NCBI RefSeq assembly: GCF_012911895.1
Contig: NZ_JAAXCV010000030.1
Coordinates: forward strand, 248,001-312,000
Source of the DNA: Bacillus sp. RO3
GTDB lineage: Bacteria; Bacillota; Bacilli; Bacillales; Bacillaceae_B
Direction: 5' to 3'
Length of the DNA: 64,000 nucleotides
This document shows, piece by piece, positions 17,765 to 25,407 of the stretch. The notes beneath the pieces were generated by a model. The model had not been told where the DNA came from. It made no database searches and saw only the letters and a program-made list of their open reading frames with translations. The stretch's first letter is position 1; every line of letters begins with the position of its first letter. The translations under genes were made by a program, and so were the position numbers.

Positions 17765-18635
17765 AAGTGTGGACTGGAGAATTGTTATTCCATTCCACCA
17801 TCTTCTTCACTTTGGCTTCTGCATCCTGATAGCCTTGCCAGTATAACTCGTCCAGCTTTTTTGGATTCTTTTCAATCCGGCTCACTTTTAGGGGGTGTTG
17901 AGGTTGAATGATCAGGACCTCCCCTTTCATTTCTTTCGCTTCTAAATCCTTGATTGTTTGATTGTAACGTAAGTACCGGTTCATCATCGTTTTATGTAAT
18001 TCAGGATATTGGGAGTACTTTCTTTTTACAAGAAATGAAAATCGAGAGGGCTTTTTATAATAGCCTCTGTTTCTCGTCAGGATCACTACATTTCTCTTAA
18101 ATCCATCCCGTTCTGCTCGTTCAATTGGGACAGGGTCGCTGATTCCACCATCGAGAAGGTGATAGGATTCATATTCAACGACTGGTGCGACAAATGGTAG
18201 GGAACTTGACGCCCTGATAATGGTGAGAAGCTCTTTACCATAGTCTTTACGTGAGTAATACCTCGCCTCCCCCGAATGACAATCTGTTACCCCTACAACA
18301 AATTCTGTGGAATTTGAGTGAAAGGCCTCATAATCGAAGGGGACAAGCTTATTGGGAATTTCATTGAACACATAATCCATTCCAAATAATTCACCCGTTT
18401 TCCAGTAATTTCTCCAGGAAAGATAATGAGGGTCACGGATGAAATCGACATTCACTTTTTTATTGCGGCCATTCTGCTTTGATAAAAACGATGCTGCATT
18501 ACATGCTCCGGCAGACACACCGATTACATACGGAAATTCAATCCCGTTTTCCAAAAAATATTCCAAAGCCCCGGCTGTGTAGATTCCTCTCATTCCTCCA
18601 CCTTCTAGAACGAGGCCAGTGTTTTGAATCATCAT
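17763..18635 (-). CDS. Patatin-like phospholipase
   Basis: A 290-residue patatin-fold lipid acyl hydrolase. The oxyanion loop EGGGMRG, the nucleophile elbow GVSAG and the catalytic DGG (in LLDGGISDPVP) are all present, so a Ser-Asp dyad enzyme is expected. Length and layout match the YjjU/YqhO group of bacterial patatins. No signal peptide is seen. GGGGAGG precedes the ATG. It is a single gene between terminators. The lipid substrate is unknown; it probably acts on membrane phospholipid or fatty-acyl esters from the cytoplasm. Confidence 0.88.
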   Translation of the reverse strand: MMIQNTGLVLEGGGMRGIYTAGALEYFLENGIEFPYVIGVSAGACNAASFLSKQNGRNKKVNVDFIRDPHYLSWRNYWKTGELFGMDYVFNEIPNKLVPFDYEAFHSNSTEFVVGVTDCHSGEARYYSRKDYGKELLTIIRASSSLPFVAPVVEYESYHLLDGGISDPVPIERAERDGFKRNVVILTRNRGYYKKPSRFSFLVKRKYSQYPELHKTMMNRYLRYNQTIKDLEAKEMKGEVLIIQPQHPLKVSRIEKNPKKLDELYWQGYQDAEAKVKKMVEWNNNSPVHT

Positions 18636-18829
18636 TTATATACCTCCCCTACAGATAGAAGAATTTACTTGGGTAGATCCACTACCCCTTTTTTATCAAC
18701 TTCATCATAACCTCACTTTATCTTTATGGTTTCTTTCTTACTTCCTCGAAGTTCCACTCCTTCTATTACCTTTATTCGACATAAAGCATTCCAATCCTTC
18801 TCTGGAATTCGAGGTCCGTCCCCCATGAA

Positions 18830-18855
18830 AGAAAAGCTGACCTTTATAGTCAGCT
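18830..18855 (-). terminator. Terminator of the ABC operon
   Basis: On the minus strand AGCTGAC pairs with GTCAGCT, followed by TTTTCTTT. The permease stop codon lies within the stem. Confidence 0.65.
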
Positions 18856-19626
18856 CAATTCTTTTCTCCGAAAGAGATATGGTGTAATGAAGAGGATCGA
18901 CAGGCTAAGGAGGATTGTGAGGACGATGGAGCCTGTCAAGTGATCGGGCCATGTGTTGTGTAGGATAATCTCATTTACATAGTTGGAAAGCTGACCGGGG
19001 GACCACTTGAACCTTTCCCTTAAATATCCTGAAACAACGGTCAGGAAAATAGATAGAGAGATTGTGAAAAACGCTGCAATCCCCGGTATTTTCACTAAAC
19101 TGCTAAAGAAAACAACCACTGTTAAAATAAAAGTCAGCCATAAACCGTACACCAAGAAACCTTCCATGAATGCAGTGAACGAAATCCCGTAAAATAATAG
19201 ATGAATATAATACCAACTTGAAATCATGCCTAGTCCATAGGAAATCCAGACAAGGACCACTACTGCAAACCACTTGGAATAAATGTAAGCAACGTATGAG
19301 ACTGGTTTGACAAGAACCATAACAGCGTTACCGCTCTTCCTCTCCCCTGCGATCACCCCCATAAAACCAAATGCAATCAATAGGATGCCGAACGTGTTAA
19401 ACTGGCTGATCGTCGACACGAACACTTCTTCTGATGAAGGCGTCGGAATCTCTATGACCGTTCCTTCAGGCAGGTCCCCTACTGATTGAAGAATATCAGG
19501 CAGATAATAGGCCGTTAAAGGTTCTGTTAATCCCAATAATATGAATACAATGGGCATCCAAATCAATTTATAATTTCTTGTTAGTTCAAGCCATTCTTTC
19601 CTGAATAATACCCAGCCGGTTTTCAT
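18850..19626 (-). CDS. ABC transporter permease (YxlG-like)
   Basis: A 258-residue ABC-2-type permease with about six membrane helices. It has a long extracytoplasmic loop after helix 1 (residues about 40-65) and the SGNAVMVLVKPVS segment typical of the ABC2_membrane_5/NosY-like group. Its ATG overlaps the stop of the ATPase gene in the sequence ATGA, so the two are translationally coupled. Gene order (PLDc_N protein, ATPase, permease) equals yxlE-yxlF-yxlG of the B. subtilis sigY operon. The exported substrate is unknown. Confidence 0.82.
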   Translation of the reverse strand: MKTGWVLFRKEWLELTRNYKLIWMPIVFILLGLTEPLTAYYLPDILQSVGDLPEGTVIEIPTPSSEEVFVSTISQFNTFGILLIAFGFMGVIAGERKSGNAVMVLVKPVSYVAYIYSKWFAVVVLVWISYGLGMISSWYYIHLLFYGISFTAFMEGFLVYGLWLTFILTVVVFFSSLVKIPGIAAFFTISLSIFLTVVSGYLRERFKWSPGQLSNYVNEIILHNTWPDHLTGSIVLTILLSLSILFITPYLFRRKELS

Positions 19627-20525
19627 TTTCTCATCACCTCCATGAACAGATCTTCAAGGCTCTGTTCACTGGTTTCGAATTTAGTCACTCCCCAGCGATA
19701 TTCCGAGATCAAAGAGAATAATCTTGCTCTATCCCTTTCCAGATCACGTACTTCCAAGGAAAGTCGATTTCCTTCAGTTGTAAGACGGACGATCCATTCG
19801 AACTTTTCCAAAAGCGGTACATACTGTTCGCATTCCCCGTTAAAATATACATTCAACCTTGGTGTCTGCCACCTTGCTTTCACCTCATCAAGAGAACCTT
19901 GTTCGATCAGCACTCCATCGTGCAGAAATAACACGTCCTCACACACCTGTTCTGCATCATTTAAGATATGGGTGGAGAACAGGATGGTCATCTCCTGCTT
20001 CAACTCCTTTAACAGCTCCAGCACTTCTCTTCTTCCGAAAGGATCCAATGCGGACACCGGTTCATCCAGGATCAAAAGGGCAGGTTGATGAATGAGAGCT
20101 TGCGCGATCCCTAAACGCTGCTTCATTCCACCGGAATATTGACCGATTCTTCGATGTTTCCCTTCTTCCAAACCCACCAGGCTTAAAAGCTCTTCACTCC
20201 GCAGTCGAGAGTCTTTTCTGGTCATTCCAGCGATTTCACCGGAAAACTGGAGGTATTCTTCCCCCGACATCCATTCAAAAAAGGATGGATATTGGGGAAG
20301 GTAACCGATCATTTCCCTGATATCCACGGGAGATTCATCTGTTGAGATCGAACCGTTAGTCGGTGTGACCAACCCTGCAAGCATATTCAGTGTAGTGGTT
20401 TTCCCAGCGCCATTTGGCCCTATGAGTGCTACGCAGCGGCCTTTCTTCAGATCAAACGAAAGGTTCTTGACGGCATGCTTATCCTTATACTTCTTTTCTA
20501 TAGAATCTACCTCCAATACGTTCAT
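19623..20525 (-). CDS. ABC transporter ATP-binding protein (YxlF-like)
   Basis: A 300-residue ATPase with Walker A GPNGAGKTTT, signature YSGGMKQR, Walker B LLILDEP and the H-loop FSTHI. A C-terminal extension of about 80 residues follows the nucleotide-binding domain, as in many drug/lipid ABC exporters. The start is placed at the ATG at 20523-20525, which overlaps the stop of the upstream small gene (ATGA). It pairs with the permease downstream. The family role is export or immunity; the substrate is unknown. Confidence 0.9.
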   Translation of the reverse strand: MNVLEVDSIEKKYKDKHAVKNLSFDLKKGRCVALIGPNGAGKTTTLNMLAGLVTPTNGSISTDESPVDIREMIGYLPQYPSFFEWMSGEEYLQFSGEIAGMTRKDSRLRSEELLSLVGLEEGKHRRIGQYSGGMKQRLGIAQALIHQPALLILDEPVSALDPFGRREVLELLKELKQEMTILFSTHILNDAEQVCEDVLFLHDGVLIEQGSLDEVKARWQTPRLNVYFNGECEQYVPLLEKFEWIVRLTTEGNRLSLEVRDLERDRARLFSLISEYRWGVTKFETSEQSLEDLFMEVMRK

Positions 20526-20737
20526 CCATTTTGTCTCCTTCCAAAGATGAAATACACCACCGGCCCGATGATATTGATCAACAGGATAATGAGGACCCAT
20601 AACCATTTCGGTCCATTTGTTTCTTTAATGCGGATGAGATCAACCAACGCTGTCACCATGAGAATGAGTTGGATGAGGATGACAGGAGCTACGATCCCCC
20701 AATTTATGGATTGTAAAGCTTCTTGTATTTCGTTCAT
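20522..20737 (-). CDS. PLDc_N small membrane protein (YxlE-like)
   Basis: A 71-residue protein with two membrane helices: one near residues 14-36, then RIKETNGPKWLWVLIILLI and NIIGPVVYFIFGR, the exact pattern of the PLDc_N family. In B. subtilis YxlE is a small membrane protein that affects SigY activity; here the sigma factor and its anti-sigma gene are missing from the operon. AGGAGG precedes the ATG. It is the first gene of a three-gene operon with overlapping stops and starts. Confidence 0.85.
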   Translation of the reverse strand: MNEIQEALQSINWGIVAPVILIQLILMVTALVDLIRIKETNGPKWLWVLIILLINIIGPVVYFIFGRRQNG

Positions 20738-21067
20738 GTTCCATTCCTCCTTTTACTTTCACTGATAAGACGGAGAAAGATGAAATTCGTTCATACATTT
20801 CTCAAAAAGTTTCATTTGATAAAAAGCTCTTTTCACATAGTTTTTTGCTTATTCACATAAGCTCTGCAAGGCTTTATGAATGAATATATGCCGAATGATA
20901 GGTTTGTAGCATCTGAGTAAATGAACCATGTTAATAAAGAGGAATGCAATTCCAATCCCCTTAAATTCAGGTTGTTTACTAATCTTTTGTTGTGAATTTT
21001 TTCCCATACATGCTCAGAAACTTGATTATCGCTGCAGGAAAGCAACAATGTGTACGAAAAGAGCCTA
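20738..21067. other. Intergenic region without a supported gene
   Basis: About 330 bases upstream of the ABC operon. A 71-codon minus-strand frame (20833-21048) has no ribosome binding site and atypical composition, so I do not call it. The promoter of the yxlE-like gene must lie near 20740-20800 but I cannot pick it with confidence. Confidence 0.4.
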
Positions 21068-21068
21068 A

Positions 21069-21097
21069 TAAAAAAAACCCACAGCTAACCGTGGGTT
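21069..21097 (-). terminator. Terminator of the DUF4870 gene
   Basis: On the minus strand AACCCACG pairs with TGTGGGTT around a short loop, followed by a run of T. It sits just after the stop of the DUF4870 gene. Confidence 0.85.
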
Positions 21098-21105
21098 CTC
21101 ATTTC

Positions 21106-21429
21106 TTATTTAAGTAATCGAAAGACCGTTGGAATTTTATAATGTTCTCCTTCGTAGGCTTTGATCGCTCCAAGGATCGTAAAAATCAGAGCAAGGACTC
21201 CGACGATAGGGGCCAGAACGAATCCAATCAACACCACCATCAAAATGGTACTTACCAAACCATAAACAGCGTAAGAGATGAGAAAGTTGAAATACTCCTT
21301 TCCATGGAAGTCAACAAATTCCGACTCTTCTTTTTTCATCAGCCAGATGATCAATGGTCCAATGAATGCTGTGAAGAAGCTTAAAATATAAATAAGTGCA
21401 GCCATCATTTTTTCATCTTTTGTAGGCAT
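21106..21429 (-). CDS. DUF4870 small membrane protein
   Basis: A 107-residue protein of the DUF4870/Tic20-like family. It has three to four hydrophobic helices, with LIYILSFFTAFIGPLIIWLMKK then DFHGKEYFNFLISYAVYG (key parts FIGPLIIW, FHGKEYFNF) and a final ALIFTILGAIKAYEG helix. GGAGGAAACCGC precedes the chosen ATG at 21427-21429. Function in the family is unknown; some members are thought to insert or shield membrane proteins. It is monocistronic and divergent from uppP. Confidence 0.8.
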   Translation of the reverse strand: MPTKDEKMMAALIYILSFFTAFIGPLIIWLMKKEESEFVDFHGKEYFNFLISYAVYGLVSTILMVVLIGFVLAPIVGVLALIFTILGAIKAYEGEHYKIPTVFRLLK

Positions 21430-21661
21430 ATGCGGTTTCCTCCTTTTCACCTTTCACCCTCTTCCGGGCAAGCGGCAAATGTTTTATTCCTCCTCTATAT
21501 TTACGTACATGAAGCATGAAAGTTTCATTAAATCTCCTATTTCTATTGAAACGCTCAAAAAGATATTCATCAATATGGGGACATTCTTCATGAAATGCGA
21601 ATGAAAGGAATATATGTGTAGAAAAGAAGTTTGTCCTATGTGGACTTTCAGAAAGGTAGTG

Positions 21662-22447
21662 GTGGATTTGACTAAAATTGAAGCCTTTATTTTGGGAATC
21701 ATTCAAGGTTTAACCGAGTTCCTTCCCATTTCAAGCACAGGACATCTCTATCTTGGGAGACTCACCTTTGGACTGGAGGAAGCCGGGCTGTTCCTGGATA
21801 CTATGCTTCATATCGGAACATTGATCGCTGTTCTGGTTGTGTACCAGAAGGAACTTCTCTACATAGTGAGACACCCATTTAGCAGACTTTCTTTGATACT
21901 CATCATCGGGACGATCCCGGCTGTAGTGGTCGGTTTATTGTTCGAAGACTTTTTTGATTCTATTTCGAAGTCAGGTTCCACCATCGGATGGGAGTTCCTT
22001 GCAACGGGATGTATCATGTTTGTGGCAGATGGGGTGAAGAATGGCTATAAAAAACTCGATGATCTCTCTTACACAGACGCGGTTGTGATAGGGAGTTTCC
22101 AGGCTGCAGCGATTTTCCCTGCATTATCAAGATCAGGATTAACCATCGCGGCAGGTTTATTCAGGAAACTGGACAGGGAAACGGCAGCTTATTTCTCCTT
22201 TCTTCTTTCTACACCTGCCATACTGGGTGGGATTATACTCCAAGGAAAGGAAATGTTTGGAGGACATGTTGAAGCGGTATCCTTCACGAGTTTAGCCATT
22301 GGAACAATCAGTGCAGCGCTGTTCGGCTATTTCGCTATCGTCTCAATGGTCAATTTTCTTAAAAAGCACTCCCTGAAGATGTTTTCCTATTATGTCTGGG
22401 CATTAGGCATCTTGATTCTTTTACTTCAATATTCAGAAGTCATGTAG
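21662..22447 (+). CDS. uppP: Undecaprenyl-diphosphatase UppP (BacA)
   Basis: An approximately 261-residue BacA/UppP enzyme, which dephosphorylates undecaprenyl diphosphate at the membrane so the lipid carrier can be reused in wall synthesis; it also confers low-level bacitracin resistance. The two catalytic loops are clear: QGLTEFLPISSTGHL near the start and PALSRSGLTIAAGL in the middle. The start is GTG at 21662 (or 21659), or TTG at 21668; GAAAGG is the best upstream site. It is followed at eight bases by a DedA-family gene. Confidence 0.95.
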   Translation: MDLTKIEAFILGIIQGLTEFLPISSTGHLYLGRLTFGLEEAGLFLDTMLHIGTLIAVLVVYQKELLYIVRHPFSRLSLILIIGTIPAVVVGLLFEDFFDSISKSGSTIGWEFLATGCIMFVADGVKNGYKKLDDLSYTDAVVIGSFQAAAIFPALSRSGLTIAAGLFRKLDRETAAYFSFLLSTPAILGGIILQGKEMFGGHVEAVSFTSLAIGTISAALFGYFAIVSMVNFLKKHSLKMFSYYVWALGILILLLQYSEVM

Positions 22448-22454
22448 GAGGAAA

Positions 22455-23057
22455 ATGATGAATCACGAATGGATTTTACACATCCTTACCCTATTAACAG
22501 AACTTGGATATATCGGAATAGCCGTGGCTCTCATGGTGGAAGTGATCCCCAGTGAACTTGTCTTAAGTTATGCTGGATATATGGTGAGTGCAGGGAAAAT
22601 TTCCTTTATCGGCGCATTTCTAAGCGGTGTCATCGGAGGGACTCTTGCACAATTATTTCTGTACTGGCTTGGTTATTATGGGGGCCGCCCGTTTTTTGAA
22701 AAATACGGGAAATACCTTCTTATTCATCAGAAGCATTTGACTTCTTCTGAGAAATGGTTTAAAAAACATGGTACCATCGTCATATTCACCGCAAGGTTCA
22801 TTCCTGTCGTCCGTCATGCCATCAGTATCCCGGCAGGCATCAGCCGGATGCCCCTTCCTGTATTCACCCTTTATACCTTTGCTGCCATGCTTCCGTGGAC
22901 ATTATTATTCATGGTCATCGGTATGGAACTGGGGACACATTGGAAACATATCGAAGTGATTGGCATCCGCTATATTAAGCCCTTGAGTTTGATAGCGGTG
23001 TTTGCAACCTTCGTATATCTGATTTTTTCCAATTGGAGAAACAAAAGGAAGGATTAG
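22455..23057 (+). CDS. DedA-family membrane protein
   Basis: A 200-residue DedA/SNARE-associated family protein. The EVIPSELVLSYAGYMVSAG re-entrant loop (key parts EVIPSE and GYMVSAG), the YWLGYYGGRPFF segment and TARFIPVVRHAISIPAG (key part RFIPVVRH) are the family signatures. DedA proteins such as B. subtilis UptA have been shown to move undecaprenyl phosphate across the membrane. AGGAGG precedes the ATG, eight bases after uppP, so the two are an operon and likely work in sequence: dephosphorylation by UppP, then inward flipping. The functional link is inference from context. Confidence 0.88.
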   Translation: MMNHEWILHILTLLTELGYIGIAVALMVEVIPSELVLSYAGYMVSAGKISFIGAFLSGVIGGTLAQLFLYWLGYYGGRPFFEKYGKYLLIHQKHLTSSEKWFKKHGTIVIFTARFIPVVRHAISIPAGISRMPLPVFTLYTFAAMLPWTLLFMVIGMELGTHWKHIEVIGIRYIKPLSLIAVFATFVYLIFSNWRNKRKD

Positions 23058-23120
23058 CTTCATTTTTCCCTGGATTTTGTTTAAAATTAGGAAAGAACAA
23101 TGTCCATGAAAGGAAGAACC

Positions 23121-24251
23121 ATGAATTCCATATTATTAAAGAATGCAACCATTTATCCCATTACATCAAACCCCATTCATAACGGTTCCATACTCATAAA
23201 AGACGGCAAAATCAAACAGATCAACACACAAAGTGAAGATTATTATCCAGACGCTGCAGTCTATGATTGCCAAGGGAAATTTCTTTTGCCCGGCTTCATC
23301 GATTCCCATACCCACTTAGGTTTATATGATGAGGGAACAGGTTGGGCAGGGAATGATGCCAATGAAACCATCGAACCTATGACACCCCATATCAGGGCAT
23401 TTGATGGCGTATATCCTTTAGATCCAGGTTTTAAGGATGCCCTGAAATATGGTGTCACCACCGTTAACGTCATGCCGGGAAGCGCAAATGTCATAGGTGG
23501 ACAGACAGCTGTTATCAAGACCCATGGCACTACGATTCGATCGATGTTAATTAAAGAGATCTCCGGACTTAAAATTGCTCTCGGGGAGAATCCAAAGCGT
23601 ATTCATAGTACAGGAAACAATGATAGCATAACCAGGATGGGTATAATGGGGATGCTCAGAGAAGCCTTTTTTCAAGCTAAATATTGCGATCAACCGGAAG
23701 AACTCAGGGTCGCACCTTTAGTATCTGCCTTAAAACGTGAAATCCCGGTCCGTATCCACGCACACCGTGCAGATGATATCCTGTCTGCAGTAAGGTTTGC
23801 GGATGAATTCAACTTGGATTTAAGAATCGAGCATTGTACAGAAGGACATCTCATTTCAGACGAATTGCAAGGAAGACACTTAAAGGTTTCTGTCGGTCCA
23901 ACCTTTACGAGAAGGTCGAAGGTCGAACTGAAGAACAAAAGCTGGATCACTTATCAAAAACTGACGGAAGCCGGTGTCGAAGTTTCTATCACCACAGATC
24001 ACCCCTATACACCTATACAATATCTAAATATGTGTGCCGCCATCTCGGTCCGCGAAGGATTGGATGAATTTAAAGCTCTTGAAGGCATCACGATCCTCCC
24101 TGCCAGAAACCTTGGTGTATCTGACCGTATCGGAAGTATCGAGGTAAACAAGGATGCGGATCTGGTGCTTTGGAGCCACCATCCATTCCACTTTATGGCC
24201 AAGCCTGTCCTAACGATGGTGAACGGAGAAATCGCATATCAAAATGTGTAG
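23121..24251 (+). CDS. Amidohydrolase (imidazolonepropionase-like)
   Basis: A 376-residue metal-dependent hydrolase. The amidohydrolase signature is complete: LPGFIDSHTHLG (HxH), a metal histidine in RIHAHRADD, another in RIEHCTEGH, and the catalytic aspartate in ITTDHPYTP. The C-terminal composite-domain strand (KDADLVLWSHHPF) is also typical. Length and sequence fit a group of predicted amidohydrolases related to imidazolonepropionase and dipeptidases; substrate not known. AAAGGA sits seven bases before the ATG at 23121. It is monocistronic. Confidence 0.85.
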   Translation: MNSILLKNATIYPITSNPIHNGSILIKDGKIKQINTQSEDYYPDAAVYDCQGKFLLPGFIDSHTHLGLYDEGTGWAGNDANETIEPMTPHIRAFDGVYPLDPGFKDALKYGVTTVNVMPGSANVIGGQTAVIKTHGTTIRSMLIKEISGLKIALGENPKRIHSTGNNDSITRMGIMGMLREAFFQAKYCDQPEELRVAPLVSALKREIPVRIHAHRADDILSAVRFADEFNLDLRIEHCTEGHLISDELQGRHLKVSVGPTFTRRSKVELKNKSWITYQKLTEAGVEVSITTDHPYTPIQYLNMCAAISVREGLDEFKALEGITILPARNLGVSDRIGSIEVNKDADLVLWSHHPFHFMAKPVLTMVNGEIAYQNV

Positions 24252-24384
24252 AAATTTGTTAAAAATTTTCATTAAAATTTAGCATTTTACCTATTTCCTT
24301 TTTGAGATATTTCGTATATGATACAGATGGATAATCTATTTCCAATAACATTGTTCTTAAATGCGGTCATTTATATAGAGTGAA

Positions 24385-24532
24385 TGCAATGAAGGGAAGG
24401 CAAAAGGTGCGCCACCAGTTTCTTGACTGGTCTTAGTGGGTTCGATTCCCACCCCGAAATTTTTTAGTTAACTTTTAAAAATTTCGAGGGTGGGATCGTA
24501 CGCAAGTAGACTGCCCTCTAGGAGGGTCTACT
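24385..24532 (+). ncRNA. Candidate cis-regulatory RNA leader of a GNAT gene
   Basis: The roughly 150 bases before the GNAT gene hold a chain of competing pairings. First, ACCAGT/ACTGGT (24414-24431) is a 6-bp hairpin. Second, GTGGG/CCCAC (24436-24452) encloses TTCGATT, like a tRNA T-arm. Third, 24447-24464 pairs with 24477-24495 as an 18-bp stem with one bulge. Fourth, GAGGG (24486-24490) can pair with CCCTC (24514-24518). Fifth, AGTAGA plus CCCTC pairs with GAGGG plus TCTACT (24505-24532) and hides the GGAGGG ribosome binding site. Pairings two and three, three and four, and four and five exclude one another. AGGGTGGGATCG resembles, imperfectly, the T-box motif. No known class was recognised with certainty. 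Confidence 0.6.
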
Positions 24533-25090
24533 ATGATCAAGAAACGTGAATTACATGAGTGTCATGAGTTATATGACCTTATGGTGCACCCGGATGTCTT
24601 TCCTTTTGTGCGTCAGAAAGCTCATTCTTATGATGAGCTCTTATTCTTAACGAAACAAACGATTGAAGCAGAGGAACGTGGGGAGCTCATTTCCCGTACC
24701 ATTTTGGACGAATGGGGAAATCCGATCGGCACGATCAATCTATTCGATATTCAGGAAAACGCAGGATTTCTGGGAACCTGGATCGGCAAACCGTATCATG
24801 GAAAAGGCTATAATCAGCCAGCGAAGGATGCATTTTTCTCAGAGCTTTTCTTTGAACTTGGTATGGAGACGATCTTCATGCGAATCCGTAAAGTGAATAC
24901 CCGCTCCCAAAAAGCAGCCGAGAAACTTCCTTATGTAATAAAGGCGAACGAATCAAGAAAATCTCTTTATGCACAATTAAATGCTCAAGATGAAGTGTAC
25001 GATCTGTATGAAATCCCGAAAGACCTCTATACACTTTATCTATATCAACTTCAACAATTCCCGGAAGAAGAGCAGGCCATGGAAGCTTAA
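24533..25090 (+). CDS. GNAT-family N-acetyltransferase
   Basis: A 185-residue GNAT protein of the RimJ/RimL-like group. The acetyl-CoA-binding region is visible as NPIGTINLFDI, then AGFLGTWIGKPYHGKGYNQPA (key parts WIGKPYHGKGYN), and the late helix around KVNTRSQKAAEKLPYV. The family transfers acetyl groups to protein N-termini, drugs or aminoacyl compounds; the substrate here is unknown. The ATG is preceded by GGAGGG, which is buried in a hairpin, so translation is probably controlled by the upstream RNA. A terminator follows. Confidence 0.8.
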   Translation: MIKKRELHECHELYDLMVHPDVFPFVRQKAHSYDELLFLTKQTIEAEERGELISRTILDEWGNPIGTINLFDIQENAGFLGTWIGKPYHGKGYNQPAKDAFFSELFFELGMETIFMRIRKVNTRSQKAAEKLPYVIKANESRKSLYAQLNAQDEVYDLYEIPKDLYTLYLYQLQQFPEEEQAMEA

Positions 25091-25094
25091 ACAT

Positions 25095-25126
25095 AACGAT
25101 CTCCCAAAGAGGAGATCGTTTTTTGT
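25095..25126 (+). terminator. Terminator of the GNAT gene
   Basis: AACGATCTCC pairs with GGAGATCGTT around a six-base loop, followed by TTTTG. Confidence 0.92.
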
Positions 25127-25148
25127 GTTAAGGGTTTGGTAACAAATA

Positions 25149-25190
25149 AGCTGCCGGTAGTCAGCCTCAAAGCACTGACTACCGGCAGCT
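25149..25190. repeat. Perfect 16-bp inverted repeat
   Basis: AGCTGCCGGTAGTCAG and CTGACTACCGGCAGCT are perfect complements around a 10-base loop. On the minus strand it follows the DUF2639 gene and is followed by TTATTTGTT, so it may be its terminator, but the stem is unusually long and GC-rich and the T run is weak. Confidence 0.8.
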
Positions 25191-25225
25191 AAAAATGATT
25201 ACTTATTTCTATCTACCATTTGGAA

Positions 25226-25348
25226 TTATAGATTCCTGACTACATAGGTCTTATAGTTTTCCAATTTTCTTTTATCTTGTGGATGATAGTTGATTCCCAT
25301 CTTCTTAAGCTCCCGGAGATACCATCCTTTTGAAAATTGATAAGCCAT
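25226..25348 (-). CDS. DUF2639 (YflJ-like) small protein
   Basis: A 40-residue basic protein. The sequence MAYQFSKGWYLRELKKMG, a HP.D.RKLE stretch and an ending YKTYVVRNL match the DUF2639 pattern of small Bacillus proteins such as YflJ. AGGGGAGAAGGAAA precedes the ATG. Function is unknown. It is monocistronic between the GNAT terminator and the murG-like gene. Confidence 0.75.
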   Translation of the reverse strand: MAYQFSKGWYLRELKKMGINYHPQDKRKLENYKTYVVRNL

Positions 25349-25407
25349 TTTCCTTCTCCCCTTCACCATTTATATACTATATGCCACGAGGGGAATTCAA
25401 TGACTCA

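Noticed and set aside
20833-21048. A 71-codon minus-strand frame
   Set aside because: No ribosome binding site and random-looking composition.
24385-24460. A tRNA gene (T-arm-like GTGGG-TTCGATT-CCCAC)
   Set aside because: No 5' acceptor strand pairs with the 3' part, the stem-loop before it is not an anticodon arm of 5 plus 7, and the stretch fits a cis-regulatory leader better.
24385-24532. A classical T-box riboswitch
   Set aside because: The 3' motif is only similar; specifier loop and Stem I features were not seen. Kept as an open alternative in the finding.
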